Shown here piece after piece: positions 50,950 through 62,171 of a DNA stretch of 64,000 nt (within the stretch, counting starts at the first letter, position 1; every line of letters begins with the position of its first letter). Under the pieces are notes generated by a model. It worked only from the letters and a program-made list of their open reading frames with translations, made no database searches and was not told the DNA's origin. The stretch comes from Agapetus fuscipes. Taxonomy: Eukaryota; Arthropoda; Insecta; Trichoptera; Glossosomatidae. The position numbers and the translations under genes were made by a program. The DNA is taken from positions 3,906,001 to 3,970,000 of the forward strand of contig OX637343.1 of the NCBI GenBank assembly GCA_951799405.1, written 5' to 3'.

Positions 50950-51502
50950 GACCGCTTCGTATTCCAGTGGCAACACTTAGGACTCGTAAATTGAAAGTTG
51001 TGGGTTCGAATCCCGGCGGGGCCCAAAAATATACCATTTATATCTTCAAATTTGCTCTTCGCTGGGTTTAAAAATTCATAAAACCTTTACCAAAAACCGG
51101 TCACTAAAGGTCCATTTGTAGCCTTACAGCAATTGGGTCTTGCTTATTGGTGCTTTGTAGCGACGACCAAGCTCGTAAACACCTATGCGGCACTACAACA
51201 AGTGTAGAGTCTAACGGGGCTTTTCTTAGACATTTTAGTCGTCGGTTGAGCCCACGCTTTGACTAACTAATGGTGCCCGCGCTGGAAGTTTCATCAGCAC
51301 TGTCATTCTTACCTACAGAATTTTGTAATATTTGTATGGAAACAAATCAGCTGTTCACTTGCGGCCATCTTGGATTGACAGGTCTTCATACAAATGCATC
51401 ATTAGTTTGTCAAAGCGTGGGCTCAACCGACGACTAAAATGTCTAAGAATAGCCCCGTCTGAAATCTAGGGAGTCTCCCGCATAGGATTTCTTAAAAAAA
51501 AT
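50950..51502 (+). mobile_element. SINE1b split by a palindromic MITE
   Basis: Head GACCGCTTCGTATTCCAGTG, box B GGGTTCGAATCCC, core to GACCAAGCTCGTAA. Daphne-like tail ACCTATGCGGCACTACAACA is interrupted at 51213 and resumes at 51459 (GAAATCTAGGGAGTCTCCCG), ending in an A-run. Confidence 0.8.
51214..51458. mobile_element. MITE with long inverted ends and family-P interior
   Basis: ACGGGGCTTTTCTTAGACAT, TTAGTCGTCGGTTGAGCCCA, CGCTTTGACTAACTAATG mirror the right end (about 60 bp, few mismatches). The interior (51285-51402) is family-P sequence. TSD uncertain. Confidence 0.72.
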
Positions 51503-51841
51503 AGTGATTCGACGTTTTTCTTAGACACTGCTGAAATTATGAAAGCACTCCCCCCCACATCCCGTAGACATCCCGTACAGCTTGCAGTTTTTATGTTTAC
51601 ACGGAAAGGGCCGCCGCCAATTTGGTCAGTTAATGAATGTCCTCGTACAGCTGCAGCCCTCCCCGCACTTCCTCCCCGCAAAGCCTTGCGCACCATGACC
51701 AAGCTCATTCCCGATACACTTCGCCTGATTGCTCCCGGCTTGGGGACAACAGCTGGGAGCCGTCGAGTCGTGTCGTTGGAATTAAAACAAGCTTTTTAAG
51801 AGATCAAAATGTACAACGCTCATTTTGTTTTCATTTTGTTC
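51503..51841. other. No feature recognised
   Basis: GC-richer patch with an 86-codon + ORF (PAQ-like composition, no motif); not supported as a gene. Confidence 0.35.
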
Positions 51842-51995
51842 CTAGGTTTGTATGAGTCTGACCACCTATACTGTAAAAAATAGTCCACCTGTTTTAGGGA
51901 AGGTCGGCAAGGGTTGCAGTATTTGTGCCGCCCTTCCCTGAAACAGGGGTGACATTGGTAAAGTGAATCATATTTCTGAGTATGGGTGGTCAGCC
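51842..51995. mobile_element. Two Rep-B fragments, inverted
   Basis: A + head (TAGGTTTGTATGAGTCTGAC to GTCGGCAAGGGTTGCAG) is followed by a - head (GCCCTTCCCTGAAACAGGGG to GTATGGGTGGTCAGCC). Confidence 0.6.
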
Positions 51996-52010
51996 TGGAA
52001 GTGTGATAAA

Positions 52011-52783
52011 CGCAACTAAGCTACACATATAGTGTAACTTCTCGCCTGCGTTATCCCCGAAGGGGTCGCATGTGGCGCTTCGGGACCTATTTATTTTTAC
52101 AGGTAAGGGGGCCGGCCTCACATCAACCACCTTCAATTGAAGCGGGAGTTTCCCAGCTCCCGGGGGAGCTGGTTCTCATTTCTTGTGAAGGCTGAGTAAA
52201 CCTTTGAGATCGAACCCTTGCTCTCGGCATGGAATGCAAGCATTCTACCAATTGAGCTATCGACCTTTTTACGAACTTGATCGTCGTCGCTACAAAGCCC
52301 CAATTCTCAAGCAAGACCCATTTGCTGTAAGGCTGGATGGACCTTTGGTGACCGGTCATTGGTTAAGGTTTTATGAATTTTTCAACCCAGCGAGAGCACA
52401 TTTGGAAATATAAATGGTATGTTTTTGTGCTCCGCCGGGATTTGAATCCACAACCTTCCATTTACGATTCCGAAGGTTCGATATACGTCGATGAAGGGCT
52501 CCCGTCAGGCACATTAGCTTCAGTAACCTCGACGTTCTGGGGAGGGTGGGACTTCTTAGAGTCATGCGTTAGCCCCTGATTTGAGGATTCTCTTTTTCCT
52601 TTCTTGAGTAGAGTAACTTTAGCTGATTAACTTCAACGGGAAGGCCTTCCGCCGCCAAAAAAACATTGCAAGTGAAGCGACTCCGCATGAGTTGTATGAA
52701 CTTGGTGGGTGGAGGTGGGTAAAGTGCCTGTTGCCACTGGACTACGGACCGGTCCAAGAATGCCAACAACACGCGGTGCACAC
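52011..52783 (-). mobile_element. SINE1-SINE2 dimer, SINE1 head split by E3
   Basis: On -: trace of the 5S end (GCGTGTTGTTGGCATTCTTG, about 52764-52783), head GGACCGGTCCGTAGTCCAGT to 52731, E3 insertion, rest of head with box B GGATTCAAATCCC, core to 52272, then SINE2 (52266-52011) beginning GGTCGATAGCTCAATTGGTA. Third instance of the same SINE1-SINE2 junction. Confidence 0.8.
52476..52730. mobile_element. Unclassified element E3, copy C
   Basis: GTTCGATATACGTCGATGAA through GGGTAAAGTGCCTG. Nearly identical to the right part of 20537-20946. Inserted within a SINE1 head; a possible 3-bp GTT repeat at the edges. Confidence 0.6.
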
Positions 52784-53207
52784 CTTTCCACCTTCAGTAG
52801 AAAAAGACTCACATGTTACACTGTAAGAATCTCATGTCTTCCATGATCTTCGCGTGATTGTTGAAGTGAACTATGTAACTGTTAAGTGTGTGCTCACGCA
52901 GCGTAGCAGTGGAATTAAATCGCATTTAATGTAGGTGCGAGCGCAATGCACAACTGTAACTCGCAGAGGCATCCTTACGCCACCCTCCCCGCGCTCACGG
53001 CGAGTAGGCAGAAGAGTACCGGTAAAACGAGTGTATAAGAAATAACATAATCATCACCATTACATGCTCGCTTACGGCAGTCATAACAATTAGAGCCTCG
53101 TCTTGTCTGTGCATAAAGTGACTGTAGGTACCTCCACACCTAGCCAGGTACCTACACACCTGGCAATATTCGCCGAATCATTCGCCATGTCGTCCCTTGT
53201 CCATCAT
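52784..53207. other. No feature recognised
   Basis: Unique-looking sequence. Confidence 0.4.
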
Positions 53208-53440
53208 AGGTAATTTCACATGAGCAATGTTTGTATGTGCACTGGACCAATGTGCCTTACGAAAACTGGAAATCGATTTAAAAAATATTTGCAACAACTC
53301 TCACATTATCATGTTTTATGTTTTTTTCTTAGCTCAGATTGTGTAGAAGACGATTCCATTAAAGGTCATCTTTGAATTAGATGGTAGATAAGCTAAACAA
53401 GCACTGGGGGGACGATGTGTTAAGAATATATTAACCCCTG
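53208..53440. mobile_element. Interior piece of the 30059-30911 hAT family
   Basis: ATGAGCAATGTTTGTATGTG, CACTGGACCAATGTG, TTTCTTAGCTCAGATTGTGT, TAAACAAGCACTGGGGGGAC match 30395-30600. hAT termini are absent here. Confidence 0.65.
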
Positions 53441-53631
53441 GAGTGCCAGTGATTTTCTGGCATAGCAGTATTTCATGCGATTTTTGATCTTATTGCTGTG
53501 TAACAATTAAAGAAAAATGAAAAAAATCGCATTTAGTACTATGAGCGTAGATCCACGTTCGGGCGCTCGAGGGGTTAATGTCAATCTTGCAGTGCTTGGG
53601 GGCTGTAAATCGTCCGTCGACTCTACTTTCA

Positions 53632-53814
53632 TCTATATCTATAATATAAGTTGCAAACATGTATTGACATGTATCTAAGGCTCATATTAAAATCCAAACC
53701 TCAAATGAACATAAACCCTGCAACTTTTGCCGTCCTTCCCTGAAACAGGCAAGTGAATTTTTTTTTACAGTATCGGTTGTCAACCTCATGCCAACCTATG
53801 ACTTATGAGTCATT
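53632..53814 (-). mobile_element. Rep-B copy, internally deleted
   Basis: TATATCTATAATATAAGTTG, AAATCCAAACCTCAAATGAA, CATGCCAACCTATGACTTAT. Confidence 0.65.
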
Positions 53815-54361
53815 GTGATCCTCAATAATCAGGGAAACAACTAGAGTAATATGTATTAGGTAGGTACAGTTGGTTAGACGACAACCATTTCGAGAAATGT
53901 TATTTTATGATTGAAATAGCTTGTATGAATGTTATGATTTCTGCCTACCAATTGAGTAAAAACAAATATGCCGGGATCGAAAATGTAACGCTATCCTCTG
54001 GGGAAAAATATGGAATGTAGTGGAACTCCAAGATCATTTTATTTAGCTTCCATTTCACTTGAATATTCGTCGACATGTTCGGCAAATGTTTCGCGGGGTG
54101 TGTAGACACGCGCCGCGTTACATATCCCCGGATTATTAGTAGGAACATTATACGTTTAACAGCTTGTATAACTGTCGGTCGTGAATACTGAAGGACATTA
54201 ACTGTCGCGCACACACACACTGGCACAAGCTGAGCTGTAAATATTCCTGAAGGAAGACAGACTCCTTACAGGTGATTTAGCGGCGCACTAATGAAAGCCT
54301 GACAACTGCAGATGTGTAGAGACATGCCGACTGTAGTAAAATGTGCACTTATTCTCAGGTC
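53815..54361. other. No feature recognised
   Basis: Unique-looking; the 93-codon - ORF at 53945 lacks motifs. Confidence 0.4.
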
Positions 54362-54440
54362 TGTAATCTATAATCTAAGTTGCAGAGATATAATAACATT
54401 TAAGGCTCTCAAATGTATGCTTTCAATCAAACACGTGCAG
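54362..54440 (-). mobile_element. Short Rep-B copy
   Basis: TGTAATCTATAATCTAAGTT to CAAACACGTGCAG; truncated where 26937-27035 and 27430-27518 are. Confidence 0.6.
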
Positions 54441-54622
54441 TTCTAATCTAATCTAAGTTGCAAAGATATGTAACATTGGGGATTCACATTACATGCATTC
54501 TCACAAGCAGACACGTGCAAGTTCGCGCTTGCGTATGCCGCATGTGAACCTACAATATATAAACCAAGTCTCAAATGGACATACACCCTGCAACTCTGTC
54601 CGACCTCCTCTGAAACAGGGGT
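54441..54622 (-). mobile_element. Rep-B copy, head missing
   Basis: TCTAATCTAATCTAAGTTGC to GAAACAGGGGTGACAA; subfamily B1, directly abutting the short copy. Confidence 0.75.
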
Positions 54623-54799
54623 GACAATCCAATAAAAAAATATTACTTTTCCAATAAAAAAATATTCCGTAACAGCCCGGCCACAACTTACCTTAATCCA
54701 ACAGTCTGTCCAGGAAAATAAATTCTGCCATCAAATGGCTGGCATTAAGATCTGCAAATAGTACTGCTGTGAATGAGTTGATTGTTTCAAAATTGTGTA

Positions 54800-55016
54800 A
54801 TAAAGCAAAGTACTTGGATCGTGCCTTTTGCAGGGCCGGCCCTGTGCAGTGGAATGCCCTACCTCATGAGCCGTAGAGAGTGCAAGTGCGTTTTTAGGTC
54901 GGGATTGAAGACATGTTTGTTTCGGAGATGTTACAGTTGAATAGTGCCCTTGCAGTGATTTATCACAAAACGTCACCATAAATATTGTATTTTCATATTA
55001 TTATTATTCAATTCAT
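54800..55016 (+). pseudogene. CR1/L2-like LINE RT C-terminus, frameshifted, with tail
   Basis: LDRAFCRAGPVQWNALPHE followed, one frame over, by FRSGLKTCLFRRC. 3' region ends in (ATT)n near 55005. Same motif order as 4711-4875. Confidence 0.6.
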
Positions 55017-55222
55017 AGCTTGGAGTAATATACAGAGCGTGGTATCTCTCGGAGTCCTTCGGATATTACCATAGTTATCTGTTCTTTAGTCTTGTCTAGT
55101 CAGTGTGCATTTCCATACTAGTTGTTGACGAAATTTACAATACTGTTAACTTGGCTTTCTTCTCATGCTCTTCGTGTTTTAGATTATTTATCTAATTTAT
55201 GTTTTCTTTTTGTTTGTTTCAG

Positions 55223-55279
55223 GTATGTTAAAATGCTGTTAACCGTTCAATATCTCTGCAACAAACAACAACAAAAGAC
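55223..55279 (+). CDS. Candidate 57-bp internal exon, unknown protein
   Basis: Acceptor TTTTTGTTTGTTTCAG and donor GTAAGA. One open frame: one base, YVKMLLTVQYLCNKQQQK, two bases over. Its start (G TAT GTT) repeats that of 2803-2850. Not recognised; unconfirmed. Confidence 0.27.
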
Positions 55280-55613
55280 GTAAGATGTTAAATTCCAATA
55301 TTTTATCTTTAAAAATGTCCCAATAAAACAAAACATCGCCCTTGGAATGGCGGAATTCACCTTTCTAAATATTTCTCCGTTTTCGTAGATATCGCCCTGT
55401 AAGCATGAACCCTTTCCCCGCCCCTCCCAGCTCTCACCCCTTGAGGTCTGACTTCCCCTTCCGGTCCCCCGTATCAGTCATCATCACTTCCCCTTCCGTT
55501 GCGAATCAAATATCTGCCTGTGGGATATACCGGCGGTTCAGATAACGCTACAGGTGCTGGAATAAACATTTCTTTCGTGCCATTCCATACCTGTTGGCTC
55601 TTTATATCAATTT
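55280..55613. other. No feature recognised
   Basis: Contains a C/T-rich stretch (55420-55480). Confidence 0.4.
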
Positions 55614-55844
55614 GATCGGTCCGTAGTCTAGTGGTTAGTGCTTCGGACTCGTAAATGGAAGGTCGTGGGTTCGAATCCCGGCGAAGGATTTTCAAATATG
55701 TTCTTCGCTGGATTGAAAAATTCATATACCTTCACCGAGGACCGGTCGCGAAAGGTCCATCCAAGCCATACAGCAACTGGGTGTTGCTTGTGAATTGGCG
55801 CTTTCTATAGCGACAATCAAGCTCGCGGAGGGCTCTTGAGGTAT
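55614..55844 (+). mobile_element. SINE1a, small internal deletion
   Basis: GATCGGTCCGTAGTCTAGTG, box B GGGTTCGAATCCC, deletion after CCCGGCGAAG, core to GGCTCTTGAGGTATCT; tail end lost. Confidence 0.75.
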
Positions 55845-55886
55845 CTATCATAATCTAAAATAATCTATAATAATCTAAAATCTAAG

Positions 55887-56052
55887 TAGATTAAAATAAA
55901 AAACTTCTTTGTTACAATTCACATGAGCTTTTATTATTTTTTAAACACTACCGGTTTCGGTTCTCACTATTGCTTCTCCCGAAACCGGTAGTGTTTAAAA
56001 AATAATAAAAGCTCATGTGAATTGTAACAAAGAAGTTTTTTATTTTAATCTA
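55887..56052. repeat. Near-perfect hairpin: 74-bp arms, 18-bp loop
   Basis: Left arm 55887-55960 (TAGATTAAAATAAAAAACTT ... ACTACCGGTTTCGG) is mirrored without visible mismatch by 55979-56052. The loop is TTCTCACTATTGCTTCTC. Could be a minimal foldback MITE; would fold strongly if transcribed. Confidence 0.9.
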
Positions 56053-56091
56053 TTAAAATGAACTTTCACGAAGTAACTGCCAAAAACCTAG

Positions 56092-56359
56092 ATAATATAA
56101 AATCTAAGTTGCAAGGATATATTAACATACAAAGCTCATATCAAATGCATGCGTACAAACAGACGTGTGTAAGTTCGCGCTTACAAGTGCTGCGTTTGTA
56201 CCTACTTACAAATTAAAATCCAAACCTGAAGTGAACTTAAACCGTGCAACTTTTTCCGACCTTCCCTGAAACAGGGGTGACATTGACAAAGTGAACCATT
56301 TTTTACGGTATGGGTAGTCAGCTTCATACTAACCTATTACTTATTTATTAGTCAAGGAA
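56092..56359 (-). mobile_element. Rep-B retroposon copy
   Basis: AATATAAAATCTAAGTTGCA to TTATTAGTCAAGGAAAC; the head has an extra TTACTTATTTA. Confidence 0.78.
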
Positions 56360-56415
56360 ACTGTTACTTTGCCGCCATTCCGCTAGGGGTGGCCAGGGCC
56401 TCTGCAGAGCTGATG
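56360..56415 (-). mobile_element. RTE-like LINE 3' end fragment
   Basis: CTGTTACTTTGCCGCCATTC, TAGGGGTGGCCAGGGCCTCT. Confidence 0.55.
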
Positions 56416-56849
56416 AAAATTATGAAAAAATAGTTTAAAAAAACAGTATTGAAAAAGTCTTTTCTTTTCGTATTTCTTTTCAAAAATGGAAATGAACGCA
56501 GACATAAAGAATTGACATCGTATTTAAAAAAAAATATGACTGTAAATTCAAGAAATAAAATTAGCTGATTTTAACAATGTTATATTTCACCTAGCAGTGA
56601 TGATAACAGCTGTGTGATAAAAGCTAAGAAGACATCGATATAATATATCAGATATATGCCCATAATAATTTTTTTTTTTTGAGAAGGCATTTTCCTTGAG
56701 AACCTCCCGCAGCCTGAATTCCAATACTAATCAAGGGCATAGGAAGCGGAAGTCGTCTTCAATCTTCTAATGACAGACAAAGGGAGAGGGGGCGGGGGAA
56801 GAGATGGGGACGCTTTTTGCCACAATCTTTCTGAAATGTAAATTTCATA
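56416..56849. other. No feature recognised
   Basis: AT-rich unique-looking sequence. Confidence 0.4.
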
Positions 56850-57100
56850 AATTACTTAAAGGAAATGTCATAGGAAAGCGCGGAAGGGGAAGGCCGAGGA
56901 AAGAATGGTTAGACCAAATATGTAAGATTGCGAAAGAATGGAACCTGCAGAGTGAGAATAAGAGAAGAGTATGTATGAAAAAGGTGATGAATATTGAGGA
57001 AATGAAAGTGGTTTGTAAGGACAGAAAAAAGTGGAGGCGCATCTGCGGAGGTACCGGCCACCCCTAGTGGAACGGCGGCAGGATACAGTACAGTACAGTA
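56850..57100 (+). pseudogene. RTE-like LINE RT C-terminus, open to stop
   Basis: GKRGRGRPRKEWLDQICKIA, KEWNLQSENKRRVCMKKVMN, IEEMKVVCKDRKKWRRICGG, TGHP then stop at 57065. Followed by GGAACGGCGGCAGGATACAG and a (GTACA)n-type pentamer tail. Best preserved C-terminus of this family here; everything upstream is lost. Confidence 0.8.
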
Positions 57101-57270
57101 CTTGAATTTTTTGTCCATTTTTTTCTGCGTAGAATAGATACTTGCCTATTATTGTTGAGGAAATTTACTCGTGCAAGTAAGTACCTACCAAATAAAAGGT
57201 TGGTTTACATAATATCCATTTGATTGTCAATCAATTTATCTTGAATCCTATATAGCACATGATGTGACGT

Positions 57271-57518
57271 GACTAAGCTACACATATAGTGTTTCATTTT
57301 GTCGAGTGGAACCGTTTTATTTTTACACATAAAGGGGCTGGCTCCCGAGGGGGCTGGTGCTCATTTCTTGTGAAGTCTTAGTAAACCATGTCGGTATTTT
57401 TATTTTGGGTTTGAAATATACACCGAAACGGGAAATCATTTCTGTCACCCTCGGATGGGATTCGAACACGAGATCTCGGCATGGAATGCAAGCACTCAAC
57501 CAACTGAACTATCGACCT
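57271..57518 (-). mobile_element. SINE2 copy
   Basis: On -: AGGTCGATAGTTCAGTTGGT, box B GTGTTCGAATCCC, AGAAATGATTTCCCGTTTCG, CACAAGAAATGAGCACCAGC, 3' end ACTATATGTGTAGCTTAGTC. The most complete stand-alone SINE2. Confidence 0.78.
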
Positions 57519-57540
57519 GACACATAATAGGATGCGATAC

Positions 57541-57752
57541 GTAAAAAAATGGTTCACTTTGCCAATGTCACCTCTGTTTCAGGGAAGGTCTGCATGAGTT
57601 GCATGGCTTATGTTTATTTGAGATTGGGTTTTATATTGTAGGTTCACATGCAGCATATTTAAGCGCGAACTTAAACGTGCCTGCTTGTGGGAATACGTTT
57701 AAATGTTAATCTTAAATGTAATATATAAATATCTTTGCAACTTTGATTTAGA
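57541..57752 (+). mobile_element. Rep-B copy, head missing
   Basis: AAAAAAATGGTTCACTTTGC to CTTTGCAACTTTGATTTAGA. Confidence 0.78.
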
Positions 57753-58142
57753 TACGTGAATCGTAGGCTTAAGGATATAGATACCATGTGAATGACTGTC
57801 CACATATTTTGTTGTCTCGTCCCTCTCGCCTGCGCGCTGTCAGGCACATCATTAGCCCCGCACAGTAGGTAGGCACCCACACAGCAACCCGCCCTCATCA
57901 CATCGCCCCGCACAGAGGGATGAATCGCTGTAATCCAGTGCCGCACTGCAGATTACCAATCCTCCCGCACATGTCACCAAGGTGAATTACGTCCAATCGC
58001 CTTACATTCTGATTCATTCCCGCCATTCTTCCCTCTTGAGCCCTTCTCTAACTGTTCCTGTAAATCTGTCTCTTACCAACCTATTAGTCAGAGACATACC
58101 ATCTCATACGGTTTGGATTCTTACCTAGTGAAGAGGGTGTAA
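57753..58142. other. No feature recognised
   Basis: Unique-looking sequence. Confidence 0.4.
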
Positions 58143-58383
58143 ATCTATAATCTATAATCTAAGCTGCAAGGATATGTAAGCATTTAAGGCTCATATGAAA
58201 TGCATGCCTACAGACAGGCACATGTAGGTTCGCGCCTACACATTCTGCATGTGTGCATACAAATAAAGAAAACCTCACATGGACATAAACCTTGCAACTC
58301 CTGCCGCCGTTCCCTGAACCGGGGTGGCATTGGCAAAAGTGAACCGATTTTTACAGCACGGGTGGTCAGCCTCGTACCAACCT
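58143..58383 (-). mobile_element. Rep-B copy, subfamily B3
   Basis: TCTATAATCTATAATCTAAG, ACAGGCACATGTAGGTTCGC, AACCTCACATGGACATAAAC, GTCAGCCTCGTACCAACCTT. Confidence 0.75.
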
Positions 58384-59849
58384 TGCCAGTATTTTTATTT
58401 TGGGCTTGAAGTACACGATCCCGAAAAACTGAAGTATTTATCAATACATAAAACTAGCACCCTGATCAAATTCCTGATAGTTAAGTTTATATATTTTTGC
58501 AGAATAAATTGAGAAGGCTAAAACGGTAATTATTATATAAGTACTGTAACTTTTCCCTTTCACATTTCCGCTAAATATACACTTAGTGGGTCTTACGTTG
58601 TTCACACCATACATCTCGAGCACTCGCCACATCATACCTCTATCCACCAAGGCAAAGGTCTCTCATTCCAAACGCAGTAATGTCACTTATTCCCAGGATA
58701 TTTACAGTCTCATGGAGGGTTTGATGAGATCGAAACAAATTTATTTTTAGATTTTTTCCCGTTGATGTCGATCCCAAGCAAACAAAAATAAGCAACCTTT
58801 GCGGGTGACATCACATTTTTTTTATCGACGTCATTAATGCCGACTTCATGTCATGATGATACAGTGTGATTTATTTTATGCCTATGCATAAATTTACTGT
58901 TTTTTTTTCCTGTATATTTGCGATTACTTTTCAATTCTTGATTTTATAACATCTTATTTTTACAACACGCTACGTATTTGAATACTGCCTCGTTGCCGTC
59001 CATTACTTTTGGGAAGCGCCATCTCTTAGTTTCAGCGTGAACTCTTTTCTAAAATTTTCCAGTAGCCTGGATCAGAACCACTTTCCAATTTTCCCAGTTT
59101 CAGCGGCGGACGCGCGGCGGCGTCTAGCAGAGACTCAAACCAATTTCCCTCGCCATTTTATTTAGTTATCATCACGGCCGCCAGAGGCAGGCGGCGTAGT
59201 AATAATATTAAAAGCTTAGCGCAAAATCAATACAGAGAGAGAGCTTTCTTGTCGTGTTTCAATTTGAATATTTTTTTATTGCCTCCAAGTTTGAGACTCG
59301 TAAATCTCGCTTTAATAACTAATTAAATATTCCTCTTTTTATGGAGGGGGGAGAGAAAATCGTTATACAATTTCCGGGGGGGGGGCATAAATTTCAATTA
59401 AATTATTAATTTTTATGTAAAGCTCCCTGCTTTTCAATTTATCTATGTTTAATGGAAATTTAAAAATCTTCCTTGTTTTGTGAGTAAAAAAATACATTTT
59501 AACTACTTAAATAATTTATACCTTGTCTACATTTTTTTTCCCTGATGTATCGCATCATGCAATATTTTTTCATCTCACCTTAGCTCTTATCACCTCAGTA
59601 TGGCTGCAAATTGCAGGTTCTATTTATCTGAAATTATAAAAGGTACGGGGACTGCATACTGTTGGAGCTTGGAGGTTTGAAAGGGAGAAGGTTTGGGTAC
59701 GTTTGCACGTCTGAAACAAGAAAAAAAAATGTTTAAAAAAAATAGTTACCTATTGTATGAGAAAGAGGAAGACTTGGAAAAAGTGGCGTGATCGTGTAAT
59801 TGAAATTGCCAAAGCGTAGTATAGAATAAAATAAAGAAAATTACATCAT
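58384..59849. other. Longest stretch without a recognised feature
   Basis: About 1.5 kb, with pyrimidine/AG sites (59070, 59095) but no donor-bounded open exon. A poly-G run lies near 59375. Confidence 0.45.
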
Positions 59850-60028
59850 GGATTCACTTTGCCAATGTAAACTTTGTTTCAGGGAAGGTCGGTAAGATTT
59901 GCGGTTTATTTGAGATTGTGTTTTTTTGTTCCAAATGCGGTATGTGTAAGCGCGAACTTACATGCGCCTGCTTGAGGACATGTATTAAATATGAGCCTTA
60001 AATGTCTATATACCTTTGCAACTTAGAT
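59850..60028 (+). mobile_element. Rep-B copy, diverged
   Basis: TTCACTTTGCCAATGTAAAC, AAGCGCGAACTTACATGCGC, CTTTGCAACTTAGATC; head missing. Confidence 0.65.
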
Positions 60029-61073
60029 CATGGATGCAATCCTAGGTTTGAAAATCAGAATGATATCCTATACGTAGAAAATAATTAACTCAGAAAGTAA
60101 GTGTTATGGATTAAGTACATAATTTTTCGTGAGAAAAAGAAATGTTGTTTCCAATACAGAAATTTATTGAGACAGACAGTGTTATCCAGAGGTATAAATG
60201 AATCAAACAAAGACTTACAACATGATGAAGAAATACAGTATCACAATAAGGTTAGAAGTTGAAAAAGCGTCGAGGCTAGAAGTTAAGGTTAGGGATCAAC
60301 CTAGAAGTTAGGTCAACCTAGAAGTGAAGTTATTATTTCAAGCAATGCTATTTATGTCATTTACAATATAGCCGTAAGCCCCTTCAAATAAAAGATGGTG
60401 ACATCGAAATGATGACAACTAACGTCGTATATGGAATATTTCTTATGAAAGTCTAAGCTTTCTCCCATGACACAATAAATTGAACTTGTGGTCAGGCTAC
60501 TGTGTGATTTATTAGATTACTTAATTTTACTTAGTTAAATATGTTACTTAATTTCTATCACAACAATATACCAATGAATCATGAAGGAAAAGAACATATT
60601 AATTAAAGTTGCAATGCTATTATTTATAATAGTGTAGACGTATATAATGGAGAATAGGGTAGATATATAACATAAGAAAAAAATATATAATTCCCTCATT
60701 TATTTCACTGTACATTTGTTGTCGACCACTGTGTGAGATGGTTTCCATCCCCTAACGGCATATACTGCCTCTTCGTAGCTCTCTGAGGGGGTGAGTTTCC
60801 CCACCCCCTCCCCCCTGCAAGGTCATCGACCCCCGACACTTCGGCAATGTCCGCCCCTCGCTCTACCCATCTCGCTCTACACCACGATCACACACACACA
60901 CACACACACATACACAGCAAAATACTATACTATACTATCGCTGACGTCTCCATCCTCCCAACTGCCACTGTGAATGCCAATAGGAATAATTATAAGATTG
61001 CACAATGCCCATGTCACCCCGTTTTCGAGAGAAAGAGTTGGCGCTACTTCACGGTTCGGATTTTCCCTGTGTA
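60029..61073. other. No gene; (CA)n microsatellite at ~60890-60912
   Basis: Otherwise unique-looking. A short direct repeat AACCTAGAAGT near 60300 is minor. Confidence 0.45.
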
Positions 61074-61229
61074 ATAATAATAATAGCTTGATTTATTTGG
61101 TGAGCGCTGTTTTTGTGTGTATCACACCTCAAAATATAAATGGTATATTTTTTGTGCTCCGCCGGGATTCGAACCCACAACCTTCCATTTACGAGTCAGA
61201 AGTGTTAACCACTAGACTACGGACCGGTT
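61074..61229 (-). mobile_element. SINE1a with core deleted
   Basis: AATAATAGCTTGATTTATTT, GCGCTGTTTTTGTGTGTATC, then directly AAATATAAATGGTATATTTT, box B GGGTTCGAATCCC (-) and head to ACCGGTT. Confidence 0.75.
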
Positions 61230-61267
61230 AGGAATAGTGTGCAATGGGAAATCTACAACTGCTTCTG

Positions 61268-61402
61268 CAAGTCCCGGTATTTTCAACGTTAGCATAGCGA
61301 CTTTATACTGAATGATAAGAAGGCACTTATGTCGATCCTGTGGGTAGTTTTGTTTTATAAGCTTAAAGTCACGTAAGCTGACGTTGAAAATACCAGGACT
61401 TG
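61268..61402. mobile_element. 135-bp MITE, family K
   Basis: CAAGTCCCGGTATTTTCAAC, GTTAGC and the inverted GCTGACGTTGAAAATACCAG, GACTTG give 26-bp terminal repeats with two mismatches. A lone end occurs at about 10204-10225. Confidence 0.7.
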
Positions 61403-62057
61403 TTGACTGTGACTATGCACATTTGTTCATATTACGTCGACTAATTAAATTGTTAATCTTCTGAAAAAAAATAAAATAGGCTGAAGTGCAAATAAAATAG
61501 CAATCCCTTCGGCCTACTAAGCAGTTTTCTACAAGGCTTACACAAATATATGAAAGAATAATCATATTCTACATGAAATGATTTTACCGGACTTTCAATT
61601 TATTTGTATTTACTGTCGAAACATGAACACATCCTCACCATTACCTCACTCTTACAACAATTGTTAAATCATTGCGTAAATCTCACCTCGATCGTGTAAA
61701 TAAAAAATATATAGAATATGCGACGTCACTTCAAGCGAGTGATTTAGTTGTCCTACATTTTTTCGTTGAACACAATCAAGGTGAGTCAAAATGTTCTATA
61801 TATTAGCGGCACAGGACTCGTCCTGGAGTTTTTTTTTTCGAAAATTCTATCAGTAGGTATGTTATGGAAATACAGAAAATTATATTCTCTGCATGTTCAT
61901 ATATTTATATCTCATTTTAGAAATGAATCGACTCAAGTATTTGTTTGAAATAAAAAAAAAAATGATTGAATATGTATTTAAAAAAATATGTAAGGAATCG
62001 TATGGCTAGAGTTGTGGAATGTTACATGAGTACTCACACGCAATTTTTCATTCTTAC
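61403..62057. other. No feature recognised
   Basis: AT-rich. A donor-like AATCAAGGTGAGTC at about 61770 lacks a good acceptor. Confidence 0.4.
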
Positions 62058-62171
62058 CATAACCCTCGCATCTCTGTCTGATGAGTCGTTGCATCGTTAG
62101 CATCAAGGTTTGCTTCCATTTGAGTATAAACATGCTGTCTTTGTTCTGCGAAGTTCTGCAAATTGATTTGT
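62058..62171 (-). CDS. Candidate 114-bp internal exon, unknown protein
   Basis: On -: acceptor ACATTTGTGTTTCAG and donor GTAAGAAT at both edges. The likelier frame (skip one base) reads QINLQNF, AEQRQHVYTQMEANLDAND, ATTHQTEMRGL: Q/E/N-rich, hydrophilic, possibly helical, incoming phase one base. A second frame is also open. Best exon candidate in the window; protein not recognised. Confidence 0.42.

Noticed and set aside
61748..61790. Exon ending at AATCAAG|GTGAGTC
   Set aside because: Good donor but no credible acceptor and only about 33 bp open.
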